Positions 1 through 6,512 of a stretch of 64,000 nucleotides of DNA are shown one piece after another. The position numbers and the translations under genes were made by a program. The notes under the pieces were generated by a model that was not told where the DNA came from, did not search any database, and saw nothing but the letters and a program-made list of their open reading frames with translations. Numbering within the stretch: position 1 is the first letter of the stretch; the number at the start of each line of letters is the position of its first letter. The DNA is from Hydrogenophaga sp. NFH-34 (GTDB taxonomy: Bacteria > Pseudomonadota > Gammaproteobacteria > Burkholderiales > Burkholderiaceae_C). The DNA is taken from contig NZ_JACBGE010000001.1 of the NCBI RefSeq assembly GCF_021401345.1, positions 62,001 to 126,000 on the forward strand, written 5' to 3'.

Positions 1-803
1 GCCCGCACGCCGACCACCAGATCGGCTACCTCGTGGGCGTGGCGCAGGAAAGGCCCGGACTCGATGGCCACCGAACGGTTGCCTGCGATCAGCTCACCCA
101 CAGGAAGCCCCAGATTGGCCGACAGCAGCGCCTGCCGCACCTCCGGCACCGTGACGCCGACGCCGCTCATGCGCACCGGGTCGATTTGCACCATCACCGC
201 TCGGCCCGGGCCACCGATCGTGGTCACTTCGCGGGTGCCGGGCACACGCTTGAGGTCCGCCTCGACACTGTGCGCGACACGCTCCAGGTCGAATGCGCCG
301 GTCTGCGCGTTCTCGCTGAACAGCGTCAACGTAACGATTGGCACATCATCGATGCCCTTGGGCTTGATGATCGGTTCGAGCACACCAAGCCCCTTGGGCA
401 GCCAGTCGGCGTTCGAATTCACCGTGTCGTACAGCCGCACCAGCGCCTCGGTGCGGGTCACGCCGACCTTGAACTGGACGGTCAGCACGGCCAGACCAGG
501 ACGGGACACCGACATCACATGCTCGACGTCCAGGATCTGGCTCAGCACCTGCTCTGCCGGCACGGCCACCATCTGTTCCACGTCGCGCACCGCAGCCCCC
601 GGGAAGGGGATCAGCACATTCGCCATCGTGACGTTGATCTGCGGCTCCTCTTCGCGTGGGGTCACGCCCACGGCGAACAGGCCGAGCAACAGCGCGAGCA
701 GTGCCAGCAGTGGCGTAATCTGTGCCCGCTGGAAAAAGGCGGCGATGCGGCCCGAAACGCCCATGGCAGGCGCGCCGGTAGTGGTGGATCGTGTTTTCGT
801 CAT
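1..803 (-). CDS. RND-family efflux transporter, inner-membrane subunit (N-terminal part, runs off the window)
   Basis: The proton-driven inner-membrane pump of a tripartite RND exporter. Only the first 267 or so codons are in the window; translation starts at the ATG at 803-801 and is open to base 1. About 30 residues in there is a first membrane segment (LLALLALLLGLFAVGV), followed by the PREEEPQI stretch and a porter domain with FPGAAVRDVEQMVAVPAEQ, typical of AcrB/CzcA relatives. It starts 8 bp after the adaptor gene, so the two are one operon. Substrate cannot be told from this fragment. The divergent ArsR-type gene is the likely regulator. Confidence 0.9.
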   Translation of the reverse strand, partial: MTKTRSTTTGAPAMGVSGRIAAFFQRAQITPLLALLALLLGLFAVGVTPREEEPQINVTMANVLIPFPGAAVRDVEQMVAVPAEQVLSQILDVEHVMSVSRPGLAVLTVQFKVGVTRTEALVRLYDTVNSNADWLPKGLGVLEPIIKPKGIDDVPIVTLTLFSENAQTGAFDLERVAHSVEADLKRVPGTREVTTIGGPGRAVMVQIDPVRMSGVGVTVPEVRQALLSANLGLPVGELIAGNRSVAIESGPFLRHAHEVADLVVGVR

Positions 804-811
804 GACCGGCC

Positions 812-1879
812 TCAACGCACGCGCGCGGCGGATTGCGGATCGGTCACGACCTGCTCACCGGGCATCAGTCCGGACAGGATCTCGACGCGGCCATCGGTGG
901 CCCGCCCGAGGCGGACTTGGCGCAGCACGGGCTTGCCCTGCGGATTCAGTACATACAAGCCGGTGAGTTCGGCGCGACGCACGATGGCTTCCACGGGCAC
1001 GGACAGGAGAGCGCCTGGCGCTGTACCGGGGGCATCGCTGCGTGCCAGCGGCAGCCACAGCCGCGCGAACATGCCAGGCGCGACGGTAGCGTCCACGCCA
1101 CCAGGCAGTTCGGCACGCAACTGCACAGTGTGCGTCGCTGCATCGACGGTGGGCAGCAGTTGGACCTTTCCAGGGACCACCCATGCACTCGCCGCCGACA
1201 GGCCGGGCAGTTCGATGCGCAGCTTCGGATCGGCCGGCATGCGCGCCGTCACCGACTGCGGCACAGCCGCCGTGACGCGCAGAGCCGTCGGGTCATACAG
1301 GGTGAGCAGAGGCCGGCCAGGCATGGCCATGTCGCCCAGGGATACCGGCACTTCGGACACCACACCCGCGAAGGGTGCGCGCACGACGTAGTAGCCGCTC
1401 TGCGTGCGCGACGCACTGGCCTGCGCGAGCAGCGCATTGGCCTGGGCTTGGGCCGACTTGTAAGCCGACTCGGCGCGCTCCATGGCCGCCTGGCTGATGT
1501 AGTTCTTCTGGAACAGCCGCTGCTGACGCTCAAAGTCCTTCGTCGCCAGATCCAGGGATGACCGTGCTGCCTGCACCTGGGCATCGCTGGCGGCGGCATT
1601 CTGCTCAGCCGCCCGGGCGTCGATGCGCAGCAGCACCTGGCCCGCTTTCACACGATCGCCTACTTTGACATCCAACTGGATGACCGCACCGGGCACCTGC
1701 GCCGCGATCACCGTCTGGCGAACAGCTTCGACGACGCCATCGAAGGCCGAAGTCGTCGTGCCCGCAGTGGCCACTGCCGCGGTAGCCTTCAACGGCTGGG
1801 GCGGCGTCTGGGCGGAGGCAGTCAGGCTCGCCATCAAGGCGAAAGCCGCGATGCAAAGGGTGTAGCTGGTGTGGCGCAT
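812..1879 (-). CDS. RND efflux periplasmic adaptor (membrane fusion protein)
   Basis: Adaptor that bridges the inner-membrane RND pump and an outer-membrane channel. About 355 residues from the ATG at 1879; a GTG at 1888 is an alternative start. It begins with a signal peptide (TLCIAAFALMASLTASAQ), followed by the lipoyl/barrel-sandwich motif GDRVKAGQVLLRIDARAAEQN, a helical hairpin, the returning lipoyl half (YYVVRAPFAGVVSEVPVSLGD) and beta-barrel domains. No outer-membrane partner gene is present here; it may lie left of the window or be supplied by the chromosome. It is transcribed away from the ArsR gene. Confidence 0.92.
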   Translation of the reverse strand: MRHTSYTLCIAAFALMASLTASAQTPPQPLKATAAVATAGTTTSAFDGVVEAVRQTVIAAQVPGAVIQLDVKVGDRVKAGQVLLRIDARAAEQNAAASDAQVQAARSSLDLATKDFERQQRLFQKNYISQAAMERAESAYKSAQAQANALLAQASASRTQSGYYVVRAPFAGVVSEVPVSLGDMAMPGRPLLTLYDPTALRVTAAVPQSVTARMPADPKLRIELPGLSAASAWVVPGKVQLLPTVDAATHTVQLRAELPGGVDATVAPGMFARLWLPLARSDAPGTAPGALLSVPVEAIVRRAELTGLYVLNPQGKPVLRQVRLGRATDGRVEILSGLMPGEQVVTDPQSAARVR

Positions 1880-1919
1880 GGAGGGCACTTTCTGTTAGGA
1901 GCGCTGTCGAGTGCGAAGA

Positions 1920-1962
1920 AATTTCAGTCATTATTTGCGCACATAGCTAAATAGTCAAGTAC
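1920..1962. promoter_or_regulatory. Divergent promoter/operator region between the RND operon and its ArsR-type regulator
   Basis: The gap between the two divergent genes holds an AT-rich stretch, unusual in this GC-rich DNA, with TATTT and AAATA arms around GCGCACATAGCT. ArsR-family repressors bind such imperfect inverted repeats over the promoter. The exact footprint cannot be read from sequence alone. Confidence 0.45.
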
Positions 1963-2005
1963 CATGATGCTCACAGACAAGCAGATCATCAAGATCCGAG
2001 GCATC

Positions 2006-2401
2006 ATGTCTACCCATCTATCCTTGGCATGCTCAACACATATGGAAGACCTTCCCGACGAGGCGCTGGAACAGGTGGCGGCGTACTTCCAGGCGCTGTC
2101 CGAGCCAACGCGGCTGCAGATCCTCAACCTGCTGCGCAAGCAGGAGCGCAGCGTGGGCGAACTCGCCCAGTTGTGTGGCTACAGCTCGGCCAACATCTCG
2201 CGGCACTTGACGCTGCTGACCCAGCACGGTCTGGTGGCACGCGAAAGCCGCGGAAACAGCGCCATCTACAGCATCGCGGACAAGTCCGTTTATTCCTTGT
2301 GCGACCTGGTCTGCGGCAACATCGCCAGGCAGTTCGAGCGCAAGGCGAAGGCGCAGGCCGCCTTCGCCGGAGCCCCACACAGGCGAACCAAAGCGCACTG
2401 A
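2006..2401 (+). CDS. ArsR/SmtB-family transcriptional regulator
   Basis: Winged-helix repressor of about 131 residues, starting at the ATG at 2006, which has a GAGG ribosome site; in-frame ATGs at 1964 and 1967 lack one. The ArsR core is LSEPTRLQILNLLRKQERSVGELA, then the recognition helix SSANISRHLTLLTQHGL and the wing YSIADKSVY. Cysteines occur near the N-terminus (LACSTH), before the recognition helix (LAQLCGYSS) and in the last helix (YSLCDLVCGN), so metal or thiol sensing is possible. It is divergent from the RND pump, which it probably controls. It differs from the two BigR-like regulators further right. Confidence 0.88.
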   Translation: MSTHLSLACSTHMEDLPDEALEQVAAYFQALSEPTRLQILNLLRKQERSVGELAQLCGYSSANISRHLTLLTQHGLVARESRGNSAIYSIADKSVYSLCDLVCGNIARQFERKAKAQAAFAGAPHRRTKAH

Positions 2402-2730
2402 GCTGGGTCTGCCGCCATCGATCGCAGACCGCCCGCGCGGGTGAACGGAGGAGACTGCCGCAGCCCAGGCCTAGACAGGTTTCATCCTGCTTGTCACCGC
2501 ACGTCAACATGCCGAGGTCTCCTCGGCGCTTGGCCGGCCGTGCTGCCGCCCCTACTCGGTCCTGCGCCCCCAGGCTTGGTGTGCACTCCTGGCTGTCTGC
2601 CCGCTACATCGTTGCTCCTTGATAGGCGACAACAATGACTTCAATACTTTTATTTCAATATCTTCTAATTTAGAATCAACTAATATATGATGGTCACTTC
2701 GACACACAACCTTCAACTGAAGAGGTCATC
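2402..2730. other. Intergenic region before the peroxiredoxin gene
   Basis: 329 bases without a convincing gene. The first two thirds are GC-rich and featureless. The last third (about 2636-2695) turns sharply AT-rich and carries the operator/promoter element described separately. A ribosome site AAGAGG lies just before the ATG at 2731. Confidence 0.7.
2665..2688. promoter_or_regulatory. Operator/promoter element, copy A (CTAATTTAG-n6-CTAATATAT)
   Basis: CTAATTTAG at 2665-2673, six bases, then CTAATATAT at 2680-2688. The same two nine-mers with the same spacing occur at 25294-25317 between the BigR-like gene and the persulfide dioxygenase gene. The AT-rich tract overlaps the likely -10 region of the peroxiredoxin operon. 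I infer a common repressor, most simply the BigR-like protein at 24960-25271. Confidence 0.75.
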
Positions 2731-3375
2731 ATGCAAGACATCGCACCTGTCGCCTTCCCCCGTCTCAACGAACCTGCCCCGGACTTCAAGGCCAAGACCA
2801 CCCACGGCGAGCGCAGCCTGGCGGACTACAAGGGCAAGTGGTTGATCCTGTTCTCGCACCCGGCTGACTTCACGCCGGTCTGCACCACCGAGTTCATCGG
2901 CTTCCAGAAGGCCGCCGACACGTTCCGCGGCATGAACTGCGAACTGATCGGCCTGTCCATCGACAGCCTGTACTCGCACCTGGCCTGGACGCAGAACATC
3001 CAGGAGAAGTTCGGCGTCGAGATCAGCTTCCCGATCATCGAGGACATCAAGATGGACGTGGCCCGTGCCTATGGAATGGTGCACCCGGGCGCAGCCGACA
3101 CGCAGGCCGTGCGCGCGACGTTCTTCATCGATCCGAACGGCATCCTGCGCGCCATGGTGTATTACCCCATGAGCAACGGCCGCTCGATCGACGAGTTCGT
3201 GCGCCTGCTCACGGCCATGCAAACGAGCGACGCCAACCAGGTGGCGACCCCCGAGGGGTGGACGCCGGGATGCGATGTGATCGTTCCCCCACCCAAGAGT
3301 CCCGACGCCATCAAGCAGCGTATGGGCGAAGGCTACAAGACCACGGACTGGTACTTCTCGACGAAGAGCCTTTAA
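2731..3375 (+). CDS. Peroxiredoxin (AhpC/TSA, Prx6-like)
   Basis: Thiol peroxidase of 214 residues that reduces peroxides and probably sulfane-sulfur species. The catalytic motif HPADFTPVCTTEF places the peroxidatic Cys at residue 51. The C-terminal part GWTPGCDVIVPPP resembles long Prx6/archaeal-type peroxiredoxins and supplies a candidate resolving cysteine. The length fits the Prx6 group (about 210-220). It is the first gene of the cluster Prx - Rieske - SQR-like - small exported protein - DsrE and has the AT-rich operator just upstream, so it is probably induced by reactive sulfur. Confidence 0.93.
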   Translation: MQDIAPVAFPRLNEPAPDFKAKTTHGERSLADYKGKWLILFSHPADFTPVCTTEFIGFQKAADTFRGMNCELIGLSIDSLYSHLAWTQNIQEKFGVEISFPIIEDIKMDVARAYGMVHPGAADTQAVRATFFIDPNGILRAMVYYPMSNGRSIDEFVRLLTAMQTSDANQVATPEGWTPGCDVIVPPPKSPDAIKQRMGEGYKTTDWYFSTKSL

Positions 3376-3602
3376 GTCCGCCGCTGCGACCGAAAGGCCG
3401 CAGCCCCGCGCCGTGGGATCTGGGCTGCCGGAGGAGGCTGGGCGCGTCATCTGCGCTCTCGCGTCGAACCGCCGTCCAGCCTGCGGCCGGTGTCCGGTGT
3501 CCGGTTCAGCCTGTGCCGCGCAAGCGCTTTGGCGCACCGGCCACCGGACCAGCCCTCAGCCCCTATGCGGTTGCATCGTCAGCCGCGCACCAGGAGCCCG
3601 AC

Positions 3603-4208
3603 ATGAGCGACCTTGCCCTTCCTCCTTCCAGCGCCATGGATCCTGAGCGCCGCGCATGGCTGATCGCCACGACTGCGGCCGGCGGTGTTGCGGCCGCGGC
3701 GACCGCCATCCCCTTCGTCTCTAGTTTCGCGCCCAGTGAACGGGCAAGAGCAGCGGGCGCGGCGGTCGAAGTCGACCTGGCGGACATCCCGCCCGGCGGA
3801 TTGAAGACGGTCGAATGGCGGGGCAAGCCCGTATGGATCATGCGACGCACGCCGGAAATGATCGCCGCACTCAGCGGGCAGGACGACAAGCTCGCCGACC
3901 CCAACTCCAGCAAGGATGCCTTGCCGGAAGCCCTGCGCAATCCCGGCCGCTCCGAGCGACAAGACCTATTCGTTGCCATCGGGATCTGCACCCATCTCGG
4001 GTGTTCTCCCAGCGCGGTGGCTGCGGGCACTTCCAACCCGAGCGTTGGCGAAGACTGGCAAGGGGGGTTCTTCTGCCCCTGCCACGGCTCGACCTTCGAC
4101 CTCGCCGGTCGGGTGTTCAAGAACAAGCCGGCACCCACCAATCTAGAAATCCCGCCACACCGTTTTCTGAGCGACGCACGTATCGTCATCGGCGACGAGT
4201 CGGCCTGA
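3603..4208 (+). CDS. Rieske [2Fe-2S] protein, PetA-like, without a bc1 partner
   Basis: 201 residues from the ATG at 3603. The N-terminus (DPERRAWLIATTAAGGVAAAA) is a Tat-like signal anchor as in ubiquinol-cytochrome c reductase Rieske subunits. Cluster ligands are complete: CTHLGC (C129, H131, C134) and CPCHGS (C158, C160, H161), so a [2Fe-2S] centre should form. No cytochrome b or c1 gene is nearby; instead it sits between a peroxiredoxin and an SQR-like flavoprotein. Electron transfer to or from the quinone pool during sulfide oxidation is an inference. The 227-bp gap before it carries no visible gene. Confidence 0.92.
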   Translation: MSDLALPPSSAMDPERRAWLIATTAAGGVAAAATAIPFVSSFAPSERARAAGAAVEVDLADIPPGGLKTVEWRGKPVWIMRRTPEMIAALSGQDDKLADPNSSKDALPEALRNPGRSERQDLFVAIGICTHLGCSPSAVAAGTSNPSVGEDWQGGFFCPCHGSTFDLAGRVFKNKPAPTNLEIPPHRFLSDARIVIGDESA

Positions 4209-4314
4209 GAGGGAATCCAACCGTGTCGCAATCCATATCCCTGTCCGGCGCGAGGTTCACCGCGTTGCCCCCGGTGCCTGCTGATCTTGCAGGGGACGCC
4301 TCGAACGCACTGCC

Positions 4315-5460
4315 ATGACGACCGCGCAGAATCCCCGACACATTGTGGTCCTGGGTGCGGGCTTTGCCGGCCTGTCGACGATCCGCGAACTGCGGCGCCG
4401 TGATCCCGCGGCGCAGATCACGCTGGTCGCACCGCGCCCGGAACTGCACTACCTTCCAGGCATCATCTGGATCCCGAGCGGCTTGCGCCGCCGTGAGGAT
4501 CTGATCGTGCCGTTGGACGGCTTTCTGCAGCGCCAGCGCGTGCGCTTTGTCCCGGCCGAAGTCACGGGCCTCGCCGATAACGGCCGCACCGTGCAGACGA
4601 GCACCGGCGATGTCGTCAACGACGGCCTGGTTCTCGCCACCGGCGGGCGCTTCATCAAGAAGCTGCCCGGCATCGAGCATGCCATCACACCCTGCGAAGG
4701 CATCTCAGCGGCAGAACGCATCCGCGATCGACTGCGCGAAATGACCGGCGGCACGATCGCCGTCGGCTTCGCGGGAAATCCGAATGAGCCCAGTGCGGTG
4801 CGCGGCGGCCCGATGTTCGAGTTCCTGTTCGGCATCGATGAGCAGCTCAAACGGGAGGGCCGGCGCCAGCACTTCGATCTCGTTTTCTTCAACCCGTCCT
4901 CCGAGCCCGGCAACCGTCTCGGCATGAAGACGGTGAAGCACCTGCTCCGAGAAATGGAACGGCGAGGCATCCGGACCCACCTGGGCCACAAGCTGGTGCG
5001 GTTCGAGGCTGACCAGGTTGTGACGGAAGGCGGATCGTTCGCAGCGGACCTGATCCTCTTCATGCCCGGCATGACCGGCAACACCTGGTTTGATGCAACG
5101 ACGCTCCCTCGGTCCCCAGGCGGCCTGGTGCAGGCCGATGCGCATTGCCGGGTGCCTGGCTTCGAGCGCGTGGTCGTGGTCGGCGACTCGGGCAGCTTCC
5201 CTGGCCCGGACTGGATGCCCAAGCAGGCCCACATGGCGGACCTGCAGGCGAAGGCCGCGGCAGCCAATCTGATTGCCGACCTGGACGGCCGCCCATCGAG
5301 CGAGACGTTCCGTGTCGAGCTGATCTGCATCGTGGATGCGATCGATCATGGAACTCTGGTGTGGCGCACCCCGCAGCGCAATGTACTGCTGCCTTCGACC
5401 CGTTTATTCCATTGGGCCAAGCGTGGCTTCGAGTGGAACTATCTCAGGCAGTACCGATGA
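4315..5460 (+). CDS. Sulfide:quinone oxidoreductase-like FAD protein
   Basis: 381-residue flavoprotein of the SQR / flavocytochrome c sulfide dehydrogenase fold. It has an N-terminal dinucleotide motif (VVLGAGFAGLSTIREL), an LATGGRF motif and a second FAD motif before QAHMADLQAKAAAAN. Classical SQR needs three cysteines. Here C127 (TPCEG) matches the first, but the second position reads NEPSAVRGGP with Ser instead of Cys; the only late Cys are in DAHCRV and ELICIV. It may be an unusual SQR type or a relative with another sulfur substrate. A separate canonical SQR is at 37094. The next gene starts within its stop codon. Confidence 0.8.
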   Translation: MTTAQNPRHIVVLGAGFAGLSTIRELRRRDPAAQITLVAPRPELHYLPGIIWIPSGLRRREDLIVPLDGFLQRQRVRFVPAEVTGLADNGRTVQTSTGDVVNDGLVLATGGRFIKKLPGIEHAITPCEGISAAERIRDRLREMTGGTIAVGFAGNPNEPSAVRGGPMFEFLFGIDEQLKREGRRQHFDLVFFNPSSEPGNRLGMKTVKHLLREMERRGIRTHLGHKLVRFEADQVVTEGGSFAADLILFMPGMTGNTWFDATTLPRSPGGLVQADAHCRVPGFERVVVVGDSGSFPGPDWMPKQAHMADLQAKAAAANLIADLDGRPSSETFRVELICIVDAIDHGTLVWRTPQRNVLLPSTRLFHWAKRGFEWNYLRQYR

Positions 5461-6002
5461 ATCCCCAAACCATCCCCTATGCACACAGACCGCTGGCGAA
5501 GGCCAACAGAGGTATCGCCCGCCGGCGGATCTCGCTGATCCTGCTCGCAGTGGTCGTTGGAGGCGCCTCCACCCCACTATTGGCAGCGCCCTTGGCTCCG
5601 GGAAGTCTCTTGCCAGCCCTGAGCGTTGTGGACAAGCACGAGCGCCAAGTGAGCATCGAGGCGTCCACTCGTTTTGTCGTTTTTGCGGCCGACAAGACGG
5701 CCAGCGACATCGTGAGCGGTGCGTTGCGTCCGCACCCATCCATTTTCGCTGAGCGTCGGCTCGTCTATATCGCGGACATCAGTGCCATGCCTGCGATGGT
5801 GACCCGCATGTTTGCGCTTCCCAAGATGCGTGATTTGCCCTTCCAAGTCGGCTTGGTCCAGAACTCCGAAATCACGAGTCATCTGCCCCGAAAGCCTAAG
5901 GAGGTCACGCTGATTGCGCTGGAGCAACAGCGTGTCCAAACCATCGAATACCTGCCCGACGCGGCATCGCTGCGCCGCAGCCTGGGCATTGCCCCGCCTT
6001 GA
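5457..6002 (+). CDS. Small exported protein of unknown function in the sulfide cluster
   Basis: 181 residues; the ATG overlaps the upstream stop (ATGA), indicating translational coupling. An N-terminal membrane/signal segment (ISLILLAVVVGGASTPLLAAPLA) suggests periplasmic location. The remainder (FVVFAADKTASDIVSGAL ... PFQVGLVQNSEIT) has the strand-helix rhythm of a thioredoxin-like fold but no CxxC motif. I do not recognise a named family. Coupling to the SQR-like gene suggests an accessory role in its reaction. Confidence 0.75.
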   Translation: MNPQTIPYAHRPLAKANRGIARRRISLILLAVVVGGASTPLLAAPLAPGSLLPALSVVDKHERQVSIEASTRFVVFAADKTASDIVSGALRPHPSIFAERRLVYIADISAMPAMVTRMFALPKMRDLPFQVGLVQNSEITSHLPRKPKEVTLIALEQQRVQTIEYLPDAASLRRSLGIAPP

Positions 6003-6044
6003 CGGGGTGCCCGTGCGTGTTTCTTCCAACCAAGGAGCCTTCCT

Positions 6045-6467
6045 ATGAAAAAGTCCATCGCACTCGCCCTCGCGCTCGCCTGCGCGGCCACAGCCGCCCA
6101 AGCCGAGGAACTCTTTGTGTCGATCCATTCATCAAGTCCCATGGCCCAGGGAGCCGGCCTGGTGCTGGCAGGTCAGGCCCTCGAACAGAAAGCATCGGTA
6201 CGGGTGTTGCTCTGTGACGCGGCCGGCGACATCGCCTTGAGCAGCCAAGACGGCAAAGCTCAGCCAACCCTCAAGCCCCGCAACGTCACGCCGCAGCAAA
6301 TGCTGCAAGGGATTATCAAAGGTGGCGCGAAGGTGGAAGTCTGCGCGCTGTACCTGCCCAACACCGGCAAGCAGCCGACGGACCTGCTGGCGGGTGTCAC
6401 GGCAGCCAAACCTGCAGATGTGGCAGCCCATCTGCTCAAGCCCGGCGTGAAGACATTGGCGTTCTGA
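6045..6467 (+). CDS. Exported DsrE-family protein
   Basis: 140 residues with a clear signal peptide (MKKSIALALALACAATAAQA), then a DsrE/F-like domain: LFVSIHSSSPMAQGAGLVLAGQAL, the VRVLLCDAAG strand and KVEVCALYLPN with the conserved cysteine. DsrE proteins bind and relay sulfane sulfur; a periplasmic one could take sulfur from SQR-type reactions. Start ATG at 6045 with an AAGGAG site. The large transposon is inserted 3 bp after its stop codon, so the gene is intact but now lies upstream of foreign DNA. Confidence 0.88.
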   Translation: MKKSIALALALACAATAAQAEELFVSIHSSSPMAQGAGLVLAGQALEQKASVRVLLCDAAGDIALSSQDGKAQPTLKPRNVTPQQMLQGIIKGGAKVEVCALYLPNTGKQPTDLLAGVTAAKPADVAAHLLKPGVKTLAF

Positions 6468-6474
6468 CCTGCTA

Positions 6475-6512
6475 GAGGTCGTCTCAGAAAACGGAAAATA
6501 AAGCACGCTAAG
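6475..6512 (+). repeat. Left 38-bp terminal inverted repeat of the Tn21-type transposon
   Basis: Begins GAGGTCGTCTCAG and ends GCACGCTAAG. It differs from the right end at only a few positions. The tnpA stop codon lies inside it, as is usual in this subgroup. Confidence 0.95.

Noticed and set aside
33..1391. Long plus-strand open frames over the RND genes
   Set aside because: They are antisense to the pump and adaptor genes, have Arg/His-rich random composition and no ribosome site.
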